Assembly (NCBI GenBank): GCA_947377725.1
Contig: CANCGX010000020.1
Span: forward strand, 1-16,429
Direction: 5' to 3'
Source: Actinomycetota bacterium
Lineage (GTDB): Bacteria; Actinomycetota; Actinomycetes; Nanopelagicales; Nanopelagicaceae
DNA length: 16,429 bases
Made by a program: the position numbers and the translations under genes. Positions 7,132-14,856 of this stretch are shown in pieces. The notes beneath the pieces were generated by a model. It had not been told where the DNA came from. It was given only the letters and a program-made list of their open reading frames with translations, and did no database searches. Position 1 is the first letter of the stretch. Each line of letters begins with the position of its first letter.

Positions 7132-10100
7132 ATGAATAGAGAATCCTTACGGCATGCTTTAGCTAGTCGCGTTGTCGTGGCCGACGGCGCTATGGGAACG
7201 ATGCTTCAAGCAGCGAATCCGTCAATGGATGATTTTCAAGGACTTGAAGGCTGCAACGAGATTCTCAATATTTCGCGCCCTGACATTGTTAAGTCGGTGC
7301 ACTCTGAATATCTAGATGTGGGCGTTGACGCTATTGAAACCAATACTTTCGGAGCTAACTGGGCCAATCTTGCTGAATACGATATTCAAGATCGCATTTA
7401 CGAGCTCTCTCTAGCTGGGGCGCGCATTGCGCGTGAAATTTGCGACGAATATGAAATTGACGGTCGCGCCAGATACGTTCTTGGTTCTATTGGTCCAGGT
7501 ACGAAATTGCCAACACTTGGGCATACTACCTACCAAGCTCTAAAAGACGCTTACTACTTAAACGCAAAAGGTCTTCTTGACGGGGGAGCAGATGCGCTTC
7601 TTGTAGAAACCTCGCAAGATTTGCTTCAAGTGAAATCTGCAATTAATGGATCACGTAAAGCCATCCTTGAAGCCGGGCGTGATGTCGTTTTGATCGCTCA
7701 AGTCACTGTTGAAACAACAGGAACAATGCTTTTGGGGTCAGAGATCGGCGCTGCATTAAACTCAATATCAGCTTTAGGCGTGGATGTTATTGGTCTTAAT
7801 TGCGCCACCGGGCCAACCGAGATGTCTGAGCATCTAAGGTACTTGAGCCAGAATTCACATTCTGGCATCTCTGTAATGCCTAATGCAGGTCTTCCAGTTC
7901 TCGGTCCAAACGGAGCGAGTTACCCTCTCACTCCGATCGAGTTAGCTAACAGTTTGAAAGAGTTCGTGAATAGTTACGGCGTGAGTTTGATTGGCGGCTG
8001 TTGCGGAACGACCCCAGAACATCTTGCTGAAGTAGTGAAAAGTGTTTCATCTCTTTCCGCCCGCGAACGTTCAATAACTTTTGAACGGGGAGCGTCTTCG
8101 CTCTACCAGTTCGTTCCATTTAGACAAGATAAAACTTATATGGCAATTGGTGAACGCACTAACGCAAATGGTTCACGAGCTTTTAGGGATGCCTTGCTCG
8201 CAGATGACTGGCAAACATGTGTTGAAATTGCTAGGGATCAAATTCGAGATGGCGCACATATGCTCGATCTCTCGGTTGATTATGTTGGCCGAGATGGTGT
8301 TAGAGACATGCGAGAAATAGCATCACGTCTAGCAACGACATCAACCCTTCCCATTGTCTTGGATTCAACCGAAGCAGCAGTTATCCAAGCTGGTTTGGAA
8401 CAACTCGGCGGGCGATGTGTCATTAATTCAGTTAACTTTGAGGATGGCGACGGCCCCAATTCCCGTTATTCCAAAATCATGCCAATTGTTAAAGAGCATG
8501 GAGCTGCAGTCGTAGCTTTGACTATCGACGAAGAGGGTCAAGCGAGAACTCGCGAGTGGAAATTCAGAGTAGCAAAACGCTTGATTGAAGATCTCACAGG
8601 AAAGTGGGGCATACAGGTCGGAGATATTCTGATTGACTGCCTGACTTTCCCCATTGCAACAGGACAAGAAGAAACGCGCAAAGACGGCATTGAGACGCTT
8701 GCAGCGATTAAGGATTTAAAGGAAGCATATCCAGAAGTCCAAACTACTCTCGGGGTTAGCAATATAAGTTTTGGAATTAATCCAGCAGCTAGAATCGTTC
8801 TTAATTCAGTTTTCCTCCACGAAGCTGTCAAAAACGGCTTGGACTCTGCAATCGTGCATCCTTCCAAAATTACCCCGATAGCTCGTATCGATTCTGAGAT
8901 TCTTAAAGTCGCCCTTGATCTCATTTACGACCGCAGGGAATTCGATTCATCTGGAATATGTACTTACGATCCACTACAGAAGTTTTTGCAACTATTTGAA
9001 GGTGTAGAGGCGAAGTCGACAAAGCAAAGCAGGGCTGCGGAATTGGCAGCGCTTCCTCTTGAGGAAAGATTGCAACGTCGAATCATCGATGGTGAAAAAG
9101 TTGGGCTAGAGGATGATTTGCAGATTGCAATGGAGGCGGGACTAACCCCACTCTTGATTATCAACGATCATTTGCTCGCGGGAATGAAAGTTGTTGGGGA
9201 GCTCTTTGGCTCTGGCGATATGCAACTACCATTTGTATTGCAGAGTGCAGAAGTAATGAAAGAAGCAGTGGCTTTTTTGGAGCCGCACATGGAAAAAGCT
9301 GATACCGAGGGTAAAGGCAAGATTTTGCTCGCCACGGTTAAAGGCGATGTTCACGACATTGGAAAGAACCTTGTCGATATTATTCTTACGAATAACGGAT
9401 ACACAACTGTGAACATTGGAATCAAACAGACAATTAATCAGATTATCGACGCAGCAACTTCAGAAAGCGTTGATGTAATTGGTATGTCAGGACTATTGGT
9501 TAAATCAACTGTGATTATGAAAGACAATCTTGAAGAGATAACCTCGCGAGGATTGAACGATAAATGGCCGATTATTCTCGGCGGCGCAGCTCTCACCAGA
9601 ACCTTTGTAGAAGATGATCTAGCTGGCGCTTTTCCTGGAACAGTGCGATATGCGAAGGATGCTTTTGAGGGTCTAACATTGATGGACACACTGATGGGAA
9701 TCAAAAAGGGGGATCCATCAGCTGTTTTACCTCCGCTAAAAAAGCGATTAACTAATCCTCGACAAAGTGATCTCCCAAAAGAGATTGATACCGTTCGTTC
9801 AGATGTTTCTACAACCGTTCCCCTAGGAAGCGCTCCATTTTTTGGATCACGAATTGTCAAGGGAATTCCACTAAGTGACTACTCAGGAATGTTGGATGAG
9901 CGAGCACTGTTCATGGGTCAGTGGGGCCTCAAAGGTGCGCGCGGTGAATACGAGAAGATGGTTGAAGAAGAAGGGCGTCCCCGCCTTCGAGCTCTCCTCA
10001 ATGAAGTTCAATCTAAAGGTTGGCTTAATGCCGCTGTTGTTTACGGATATTTTCCTTGCTACAGCGAAGGCAATGATCTGGTTATTTTGCATCACGAAGG

Positions 10101-10617
10101 ACCGGAGAAGGGCAGAGAGCGAACGCGTTTTACATTCCCGCGTCAATCTCGAGATCGCAGGCTTTGCTTAAGCGACTTCTACCGTCCTAAAGATTCTGGT
10201 GAAATAGATGTGGTTGCTTTCCATGTGGTAACAATGGGTTCAGTTGTGAGTGAAGCTGCCGCTCAGCTTTTCAAAGCAAACCTTTATCGTGAATACCTTG
10301 AACTTCATGGATTATCTGTTCAATTAACAGAGTCCCTGGCAGAGCATTGGCATGCACGAATGAGAAGTGAACTAGGGTTTGGTTCAGAAGACTCCGGTGA
10401 TTTAGATCAGATTTTGGATCAAGGCTATCGCGGCTCTCGATATTCATTTGGCTATCCAGCATGCCCTGATCTCTCACAACAGGTGCAGCTCTGCGAACTA
10501 TTGGAACCATCACGAATTGGCGTTGAGCTATCAGAGGAGTTCCAACTTCATCCAGAACAGTCGACTTCTGCAATCGTCACAATGCACCCTGAAGCCAAAT
10601 ACTTCAATGCGAATTGA
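7132..10617 (+). CDS. metH: Cobalamin-dependent methionine synthase
   Basis: Transfers a methyl group from 5-methyltetrahydrofolate to homocysteine via cobalamin, making methionine in the cytosol. All four modules are present in 1161 residues: homocysteine domain (about 1-320; zinc Cys224, Cys290, Cys291 in GGCCGTTPEH), pterin domain (about 335-600; IGERTNANGSRAF), cap plus B12 domain (about 640-860; DVHDIGKN at 739-746 with cobalt-ligand His741, then SGLLVKS and ILGGAALT), and the SAM-binding reactivation domain (about 900-1161; RGSRYSFGYPACPD at 1100-1113). The enzyme should therefore be fully self-reactivating. It is slightly shorter than the E. coli enzyme (1227). The ATG at 7132 gives the usual VADGAMGT near residue 16; there is no clear Shine-Dalgarno. 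It follows mshC by 12 bp, leaving no room for a cobalamin riboswitch, and its last 11 bases overlap the HAD gene. Confidence 0.97.
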   Translation: MNRESLRHALASRVVVADGAMGTMLQAANPSMDDFQGLEGCNEILNISRPDIVKSVHSEYLDVGVDAIETNTFGANWANLAEYDIQDRIYELSLAGARIAREICDEYEIDGRARYVLGSIGPGTKLPTLGHTTYQALKDAYYLNAKGLLDGGADALLVETSQDLLQVKSAINGSRKAILEAGRDVVLIAQVTVETTGTMLLGSEIGAALNSISALGVDVIGLNCATGPTEMSEHLRYLSQNSHSGISVMPNAGLPVLGPNGASYPLTPIELANSLKEFVNSYGVSLIGGCCGTTPEHLAEVVKSVSSLSARERSITFERGASSLYQFVPFRQDKTYMAIGERTNANGSRAFRDALLADDWQTCVEIARDQIRDGAHMLDLSVDYVGRDGVRDMREIASRLATTSTLPIVLDSTEAAVIQAGLEQLGGRCVINSVNFEDGDGPNSRYSKIMPIVKEHGAAVVALTIDEEGQARTREWKFRVAKRLIEDLTGKWGIQVGDILIDCLTFPIATGQEETRKDGIETLAAIKDLKEAYPEVQTTLGVSNISFGINPAARIVLNSVFLHEAVKNGLDSAIVHPSKITPIARIDSEILKVALDLIYDRREFDSSGICTYDPLQKFLQLFEGVEAKSTKQSRAAELAALPLEERLQRRIIDGEKVGLEDDLQIAMEAGLTPLLIINDHLLAGMKVVGELFGSGDMQLPFVLQSAEVMKEAVAFLEPHMEKADTEGKGKILLATVKGDVHDIGKNLVDIILTNNGYTTVNIGIKQTINQIIDAATSESVDVIGMSGLLVKSTVIMKDNLEEITSRGLNDKWPIILGGAALTRTFVEDDLAGAFPGTVRYAKDAFEGLTLMDTLMGIKKGDPSAVLPPLKKRLTNPRQSDLPKEIDTVRSDVSTTVPLGSAPFFGSRIVKGIPLSDYSGMLDERALFMGQWGLKGARGEYEKMVEEEGRPRLRALLNEVQSKGWLNAAVVYGYFPCYSEGNDLVILHHEGPEKGRERTRFTFPRQSRDRRLCLSDFYRPKDSGEIDVVAFHVVTMGSVVSEAAAQLFKANLYREYLELHGLSVQLTESLAEHWHARMRSELGFGSEDSGDLDQILDQGYRGSRYSFGYPACPDLSQQVQLCELLEPSRIGVELSEEFQLHPEQSTSAIVTMHPEAKYFNAN

Positions 10618-11302
10618 GAATCGAGTGAAGAGAGGATTTGAAGCAATTCTCTTCGACATGGATGGGACGCTCATCAATTCCGAACCACATTGGATGACCG
10701 GAGAGACAGAGTTGATGGCCGAATATGGACATCAGTGGACGACCGAAGATCAAAAATATTGTTTAGGCGGACCTTTGACCAAGGTAGGAAGCTATATGTG
10801 GAAGTTGTCTGGCGAAAAAGAATCTCCTGACTATTTCCATCAAGAGCTTGTCAGAAGAGTTATCTCTCAGTTTAGAAAAGGGATTGAGTTTATGCCTGGT
10901 GCTCATGAACTTCTTGCAGCGTCGAAAGATGAAGGAATTCCGATTGGTCTTGTTACCGCAAGTCCGATTGCCATGATGGAAGCGACACTTAGCCGTTTCC
11001 CTGCAGATTACTTTGATGTCGCAGTGTCTGGAGACGACGTGCAATTTACGAAGCCTGATCCGGCATGTTATTTCTTGGCTGCAGAAAAATTAGGCGTAGA
11101 CATTACACATTGCCTTGTCCTAGAAGACTCATTGACAGGTATCCGAGCTGCATCCCAAAGCGGCGCTTTTGTTGTTGCTATCCCGCATCTGGTCACTGTG
11201 GCTGAGAGTTCTCGAGTTCGGGTTTTGCCTTCCTTGGAGAACGTTTCACTTTCTCAGCTTGAAGATTTGTACACATCTGAATATGTAGCGAGGAGTTCGT
11301 AA
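10607..11302 (+). CDS. HAD superfamily phosphatase (beta-phosphoglucomutase-like)
   Basis: A cytosolic haloacid-dehalogenase-type hydrolase of 231 residues. All four HAD motifs are present: DMDGT (17-21, nucleophile Asp17), VTAS (Thr118), Lys149 (TKPDP) and LEDS (Glu173, Asp174). A helical cap (about 28-95) follows motif I, as in the beta-phosphoglucomutase-like subfamily. The substrate is not predictable; a sugar phosphate or damaged metabolite is typical of the family. I chose ATG 10607, which overlaps metH by 11 nt and puts motif I at residue 17, over a far-upstream TTG at 10448 that would add 53 residues lying entirely within metH. Its TAA shares a base with the ATG of trmI, so metH, this gene and trmI look like one coupled unit. 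Confidence 0.92.
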   Translation: MRIENRVKRGFEAILFDMDGTLINSEPHWMTGETELMAEYGHQWTTEDQKYCLGGPLTKVGSYMWKLSGEKESPDYFHQELVRRVISQFRKGIEFMPGAHELLAASKDEGIPIGLVTASPIAMMEATLSRFPADYFDVAVSGDDVQFTKPDPACYFLAAEKLGVDITHCLVLEDSLTGIRAASQSGAFVVAIPHLVTVAESSRVRVLPSLENVSLSQLEDLYTSEYVARSS

Positions 11303-12147
11303 TGAGTAATTTTAAATTCGGTGATCGAGTCCAACTGACCGATCCAAAAGGTAAAGTGCAGACTATTACTCTCAAAGAGGATGGCGAATACCACACACAT
11401 CGCGGTTGGATAGTTCACAACGACGTTGTTGGCACCCCACAAGGTTCAGTTGTAGAAACAACGGCAGGGATGAAGTTCCTCGCTTTTAAACCGCTTCTAG
11501 GAGATTTCGTACTTTCAATGCCTCGCGGTGCAACGATTGTTTATCCAAAGGATGCCGCTTTCATTCTTGGTTTTGCAGATATTGCACCAGGTGTTCGCGT
11601 TCTTGAAGCAGGCGTAGGTTCTGGAGCACTTTCTATCTCGCTGATCAGAGCAGTTGGAGAACGAGGCAAAGTTGATTCGTTCGAAAGAAGAGAAGAATTT
11701 GCAACTGTTGCAAAGAAGAACGTTGAAATGTATTTTGGAACTCTTCCAGAAAACTGGTCGCTGACACTTGGTTCAGTTCAAGATGCAGTTCACGAAAAGT
11801 ATGATCGCGTTGTTCTAGATATGTTGGCACCATGGGAGTGCGTCGAAATGGCAGCCACAGTTTTGGAGGCCGGGGGAGTTCTCCTTGCTTATGTTGCTAC
11901 AACGACACAACTTTCTGAGATGGCGGAGACAATCAAGAAGTCTGAAGCATTTACCGAACCGGAGAGTATTGAAACTCTTCTACGCGGCTGGCATCACGAA
12001 GGATTGGCAGTTAGACCGCAACACCGCATGATTGGGCACACAGGTTTTCTCATTATGGCCAGACGTTTAGCTCCGGGAGTTATAGCTCCGCTCCGTAGAC
12101 GACGCCCTTCAAAGGGATCGTACGGTCTACCGGAAGATGAAGCTTAA
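11302..12147 (+). CDS. trmI: tRNA (adenine-58-N1)-methyltransferase
   Basis: Methylates N1 of adenosine 58 in the T loop of tRNAs with S-adenosylmethionine; the bacterial and archaeal enzymes act as homotetramers. In 281 residues I see the small N-terminal beta domain (about 1-75), SAM motif I EAGVGSGALS (102-111), an acidic post-I loop (SFERREE) and the motif IV segment DMLAPWE (173-179). The C-terminus is Arg-rich (RRRRPSKGSYG, about 265-275), as in actinobacterial homologues. An AGGAG Shine-Dalgarno (11291-11295) lies 6 nt before the ATG, and TAATG joins it to the HAD stop. In M. tuberculosis the orthologue is Rv2118c, and the proteasome genes lie next on the chromosome; here the next gene is a convergent FKBP, 11 bp away stop to stop. 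Confidence 0.93.
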   Translation: MSNFKFGDRVQLTDPKGKVQTITLKEDGEYHTHRGWIVHNDVVGTPQGSVVETTAGMKFLAFKPLLGDFVLSMPRGATIVYPKDAAFILGFADIAPGVRVLEAGVGSGALSISLIRAVGERGKVDSFERREEFATVAKKNVEMYFGTLPENWSLTLGSVQDAVHEKYDRVVLDMLAPWECVEMAATVLEAGGVLLAYVATTTQLSEMAETIKKSEAFTEPESIETLLRGWHHEGLAVRPQHRMIGHTGFLIMARRLAPGVIAPLRRRRPSKGSYGLPEDEA

Positions 12148-12158
12148 AATTAACTAAC

Positions 12159-12686
12159 TTAAGCAACCCCAATTAAGTCAACAACGAAAACAAGAGTTTC
12201 GTTCGGCCCGATTGGACCACCGCCGGCTGATCCATAAGCAAGTGCCGGTGGAATCACTAACACTCTACGTCCGCCTTCTTTCATCCCAGGAATACCTTGC
12301 TGCCAACCAGGAATAACCTGAGCAAGTGCAAACTGCGCAGGTTGACCGCTAGACCAGGATGATTCAACGACCTTGCCCGTAGACCATGCCATCAGGGTGT
12401 AATGAACTGTGAGAGTTGACGTTGCGAGAGCTTCCTTACCTGAGCCAACAATTACATCTTGAGTCAGAAGCGTTGTTGGTGCGGCACCTTGAGGCGCTGA
12501 AATTGTTGGAGCAGATCCTGCGGCTCCAGTTACAGTCGGAATACTGGGGTTTGAGGCTGTAGTCATCGTTGAAGCTCCTGCTTTCACTGTAGATTTTTGA
12601 CCGCCGTCAGTGGTGCAACCTGAAATCAGCGTCCCACCAATAGTTACGGCAAAAACAATCCCAAAAAATTTACCCGAATTTCTCAT
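12159..12686 (-). CDS. FKBP-type peptidyl-prolyl isomerase, predicted lipoprotein
   Basis: An extracytoplasmic prolyl cis-trans isomerase or folding helper, 175 residues. The N-terminus has a basic start (MRNSGK), a hydrophobic stretch and a lipobox LISGC with Cys24, so it is probably cleaved and lipid-anchored on the outer face of the membrane. Residues 25-72 are a Thr/Ala/Ser/Pro-rich linker. Residues about 75-175 form one FKBP domain with TVHYTL (Tyr96), QVIPGWQQGIPGMKEG (123-138), IPPALAYG (Tyr151) and LVFVVDLIGV. It is the only minus-strand gene between 3938 and the right edge. It converges with trmI and starts head-to-head with pafB. FKBP genes also sit beside pafBC in Streptomyces, as I recall. 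Confidence 0.93.
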   Translation of the reverse strand: MRNSGKFFGIVFAVTIGGTLISGCTTDGGQKSTVKAGASTMTTASNPSIPTVTGAAGSAPTISAPQGAAPTTLLTQDVIVGSGKEALATSTLTVHYTLMAWSTGKVVESSWSSGQPAQFALAQVIPGWQQGIPGMKEGGRRVLVIPPALAYGSAGGGPIGPNETLVFVVDLIGVA

Positions 12687-12692
12687 TGGGAA

Positions 12693-12698
12693 AGGATA
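12693..12698 (-). promoter_or_regulatory. Leaderless-type -10 element for the FKBP gene
   Basis: TATCCT on the minus strand, with 6 nt to the ATG at 12686 and no Shine-Dalgarno between them. This predicts transcription starting at the ATG. It is nested against the pafB -10 in a 43-bp gap. Confidence 0.48.
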
Positions 12699-12717
12699 TC
12701 AAAAGGTGGGGGAGCCT

Positions 12718-12723
12718 TATCGT
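12718..12723 (+). promoter_or_regulatory. Leaderless-type -10 element for pafB
   Basis: TATCGT (TANNNT) is followed by 6 nt and then the GTG at 12730, which is also where homology to PafB proteins begins. Two independent cues thus agree on that start. A GGGGGAG run (12708-12714) lies 15 nt from the GTG, too far for a good ribosome binding site. Confidence 0.48.
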
Positions 12724-12729
12724 TATCCA

Positions 12730-13662
12730 GTGCCGGATCTAAAGACTGAACGACTCATCAATCTGACCATGGCCCTTCTGGCCTCAAAACGATTGATCAC
12801 GAAGGCGGAGATTTTTCAATCTGTTGCGGGTTATTCCGGAGCCACTGAATCCATGGAGAGGATGTTTGAGCGCGATAAGGATGATTTACGTTCACTTGGT
12901 ATCGAAATCGAAGTTGCGCCCCTCGATTCACTTTTTGAAGATGAGCTTGGTTATCGAATCTCGCCCGACAAATATTCGCTGACTGTCCCGGATTTAACCT
13001 CACAGGAGCTTGGGGTTCTCTCTGTTGCAGCAAACTCATGGCAAAACGCACTTTTTAGTCAAGGTGCACAGCGGGCTTTAAGAAAATTGGAAAGTCTCGG
13101 AGTCGAAACGTCGGCTGCGTCTCTGCAAACCGCAATCGTTCCTGTCGATAGGAATGTGGGTGATCTTCACGTTCTCTGGCAAGCGCTTACCGAGTCAAGG
13201 GTTCTGACTTTCACTTACAGTTCGATGGAAACATCTGAACGTGAAGTAAATCCCTACAAGCTCTCTCTCTTTCGCGGTGATTGGTATCTCATCGGAGAGG
13301 ATAGATCAAAAAGCGTTATCAGAACTTTCAAAGTACGACGGATGAGCAAAATAGCGATAAAGGGGAAGAGTCGCGCTTTTGAAAGGCCAACAGATGAAGC
13401 AATGAAAACCACTCTGTTTGGGAATGTCGACGATGAGCAAATTCGGGTCGTGTTGAGAGTGAGAAAAGAGGCTTGTCTTTCACTTCGAACAGGAGCGATC
13501 ATAAATGCTTTTGATGAGGATTGGGATCTTGTGGTTAAGGATTATCAATATGAGAAAGAGGCACTTTCTGAAATTCTTTGGCACGGGGATGACGTAGAAG
13601 TAGTAGAACCTGCTTCGCTTCGGAGCCATATTGTTTCGCTTATAGAAAGCCGAATCGCATGA
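12730..13662 (+). CDS. pafB: PafB, WYL-domain transcriptional regulator of the DNA-damage response
   Basis: Acts together with PafC as a transcriptional activator of the RecA/LexA-independent DNA-damage response described in mycobacteria. The 310-residue product has an N-terminal winged helix-turn-helix (about 1-65, with SVAGYSG and the PafB-typical MFERDKDDLRSLGI), a WYL domain with WYL at 185-187 (FRGDWYLIGEDR) and a downstream FKVRRM, then a C-terminal WCX-like domain (about 230-310). The M. tuberculosis protein has about 332 residues. I placed the start at GTG 12730 because the protein then begins PDLKTERLINL as homologues do and a -10 lies 6 nt upstream; the open frame extends to 12610, but that part is antisense to the FKBP N-terminus. 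It ends in an ATGA overlap with pafC. Confidence 0.9.
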   Translation: MPDLKTERLINLTMALLASKRLITKAEIFQSVAGYSGATESMERMFERDKDDLRSLGIEIEVAPLDSLFEDELGYRISPDKYSLTVPDLTSQELGVLSVAANSWQNALFSQGAQRALRKLESLGVETSAASLQTAIVPVDRNVGDLHVLWQALTESRVLTFTYSSMETSEREVNPYKLSLFRGDWYLIGEDRSKSVIRTFKVRRMSKIAIKGKSRAFERPTDEAMKTTLFGNVDDEQIRVVLRVRKEACLSLRTGAIINAFDEDWDLVVKDYQYEKEALSEILWHGDDVEVVEPASLRSHIVSLIESRIA

Positions 13663-14588
13663 GCCTCAGTGCAATCGAACGTACTTCCAAAGCTCTCGAT
13701 CTGATTCCTTACATTGTTGAGCATCCCGCCATTTCGATCGAGGAATTGGCTGAAATATTTTCAGTTCCATCGGCCGAAATGGTCGAACTTCTAAATATAG
13801 TTTTCATGTGCGGACTGCCGGGCTATAGCCATCTTGAACTAATTGATATCTCAACTGAAGATGGTTTCGTATCTGTTATCGATCCGCAAAATTTGGACAG
13901 ACCGCGAAAGCTCACACAGGTGGAAATTATTAGCATTGTGCTTGGACTTCAGAACTTAAAATCACAAGGAGTGAAGCCAGCAGTAATGGTAATCATAGAA
14001 GATCTTGAAAAGAAGATGCTTGCATTGCTCGGTGATATCGAAACGCTCTCACTCGTTGATAGCTCGCAGACAGTTGAACAGTCTCCTTGGAAACCCTTGA
14101 TCGATGACTGTCTCAATGAGAGCGCTACGATGGAGATAGATTATGTCGGCCTAGCATCAGAGAAATTGACTCACCGGTTGATAGCGCCAAAGAAGTTGTA
14201 TATCAACTCCGGACATTATTATTTGAGAGCTTTTTGTTCAACCGCTCAATCTGAAAGAAATTTCAGATTGGACAGGATTCAATCAGCGACGAAGTCATCG
14301 CAAGTTCTTCTTCCTTCAGTTTCAGCAGTGGCGGACGTTGATCAAGAAGTTCAAATACTTATTCCTAAGGGCGCTCTTCAATTCATAGAATTGCATAATG
14401 AAATTGTGGAAACATCACAAGAATTGGGAGATCAACTCCATCTAACATTGTCGATTTCCAATACCGCTTGGTTGCTTCGCACATTGAGTGCGATTGACGG
14501 CTCGGTTTCGATACTCTCTCCTGAGAACCTCTCACGGGATTTTCAGCTGCTTAATCAGCGTGTTTTGAGTAACTACGGCCAGATCTGA
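13659..14588 (+). CDS. pafC: PafC, WYL-domain partner of PafB
   Basis: The second subunit of the PafBC regulator. The 309-residue protein has an N-terminal helix-turn-helix (about 8-57, with ISIEELAEIFSVPSAEM), a middle linker region, a WYL domain whose signature here reads YYL (187-189, in SGHYYLRAF) with FRLDRI at 202-207, and a C-terminal WCX-like domain. The ATG at 13659 overlaps the pafB TGA (ATGA), so the two should be made in step. Position after pafB, length close to the mycobacterial protein (about 316) and the domain order support the call more than any single motif. Replacement of the first Trp of WYL by Tyr may alter ligand sensing, but the core hydrophobic character is kept. Confidence 0.9.
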   Translation: MSLSAIERTSKALDLIPYIVEHPAISIEELAEIFSVPSAEMVELLNIVFMCGLPGYSHLELIDISTEDGFVSVIDPQNLDRPRKLTQVEIISIVLGLQNLKSQGVKPAVMVIIEDLEKKMLALLGDIETLSLVDSSQTVEQSPWKPLIDDCLNESATMEIDYVGLASEKLTHRLIAPKKLYINSGHYYLRAFCSTAQSERNFRLDRIQSATKSSQVLLPSVSAVADVDQEVQILIPKGALQFIELHNEIVETSQELGDQLHLTLSISNTAWLLRTLSAIDGSVSILSPENLSRDFQLLNQRVLSNYGQI

Positions 14589-14603
14589 CCAATTTATGAA
14601 TGG

Positions 14604-14609
14604 TAGGAT
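14604..14609 (+). promoter_or_regulatory. Possible -10 element for tatA-tatC
   Basis: TAGGAT (TANNNT) in the 55-bp gap between pafC and tatA would give a start near 14616 and a leader of about 28 nt, enough to hold the AGGGGG ribosome binding site at 14633-14638. No clear -35 is visible. Confidence 0.33.
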
Positions 14610-14643
14610 TTCGGAGTTAAATCTGATTCAGTAGGGGGATTAA

Positions 14644-14817
14644 ATGGGCGAGTTAAGACCGTGGCACATTATTGTTGTTGCACTCGTGTTTGTTGTCTTG
14701 TTTGGAGCTAAACGTCTTCCTGATTCAGCAAAGTCTGTTGCAAAATCTCTCAAGATATTCAAAACTGAGATGAAAGACGACAACGAAGGCAAGCCAGGAA
14801 AAGAAGCTCAAAACTAA
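14644..14817 (+). CDS. tatA: Twin-arginine translocase subunit TatA
   Basis: The pore-forming or membrane-thinning subunit of the Tat pathway, which exports folded proteins. It has 57 residues: a short N-terminus (MGELRPWH), one membrane helix (about 8-21, IIVVALVFVVLFG), the family-typical hinge GAKRLPD (21-27), an amphipathic helix (about 28-44) and a charged polar tail. This short form with GELRPWH is what actinobacterial TatA proteins look like, and the tail is at the short end. An AGGGGG Shine-Dalgarno lies 5 nt before the ATG. tatC follows about 39 bp later. No TatB is seen in the window, so it could be encoded elsewhere or TatA may do both jobs. Confidence 0.93.
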   Translation: MGELRPWHIIVVALVFVVLFGAKRLPDSAKSVAKSLKIFKTEMKDDNEGKPGKEAQN

Positions 14818-14856
14818 GCTCGGCTTAGTTTGGCTAGCACGATCGTGTCTGGAGAA

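Noticed and set aside
8538..8924. 128-codon open frame on the minus strand inside metH
   Set aside because: Antisense to the well-conserved pterin domain, no motif, no promoter or ribosome binding site that stands out.
9438..9860. 140-codon open frame on the minus strand inside metH
   Set aside because: Shadow of a conserved coding region (B12 domain) with low-information, basic sequence and no family motif.
10448..10606. In-frame TTG-initiated extension of the HAD gene by 53 residues
   Set aside because: It lies wholly inside metH, adds no recognisable HAD sequence, and ATG 10607 puts motif I at the usual distance from the N-terminus.
12141..12165. Intrinsic terminator between trmI and the FKBP gene
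   Set aside because: The stem is six bp, mostly A/T, with an 11-nt loop and no T-run, and is explained by both genes ending GCT TAA.
12610..12729. Upstream extension of pafB
   Set aside because: It runs antisense through the FKBP signal peptide coding region and has no PafB-like sequence; GTG 12730 matches homologue N-termini and has a -10 at 6 nt.
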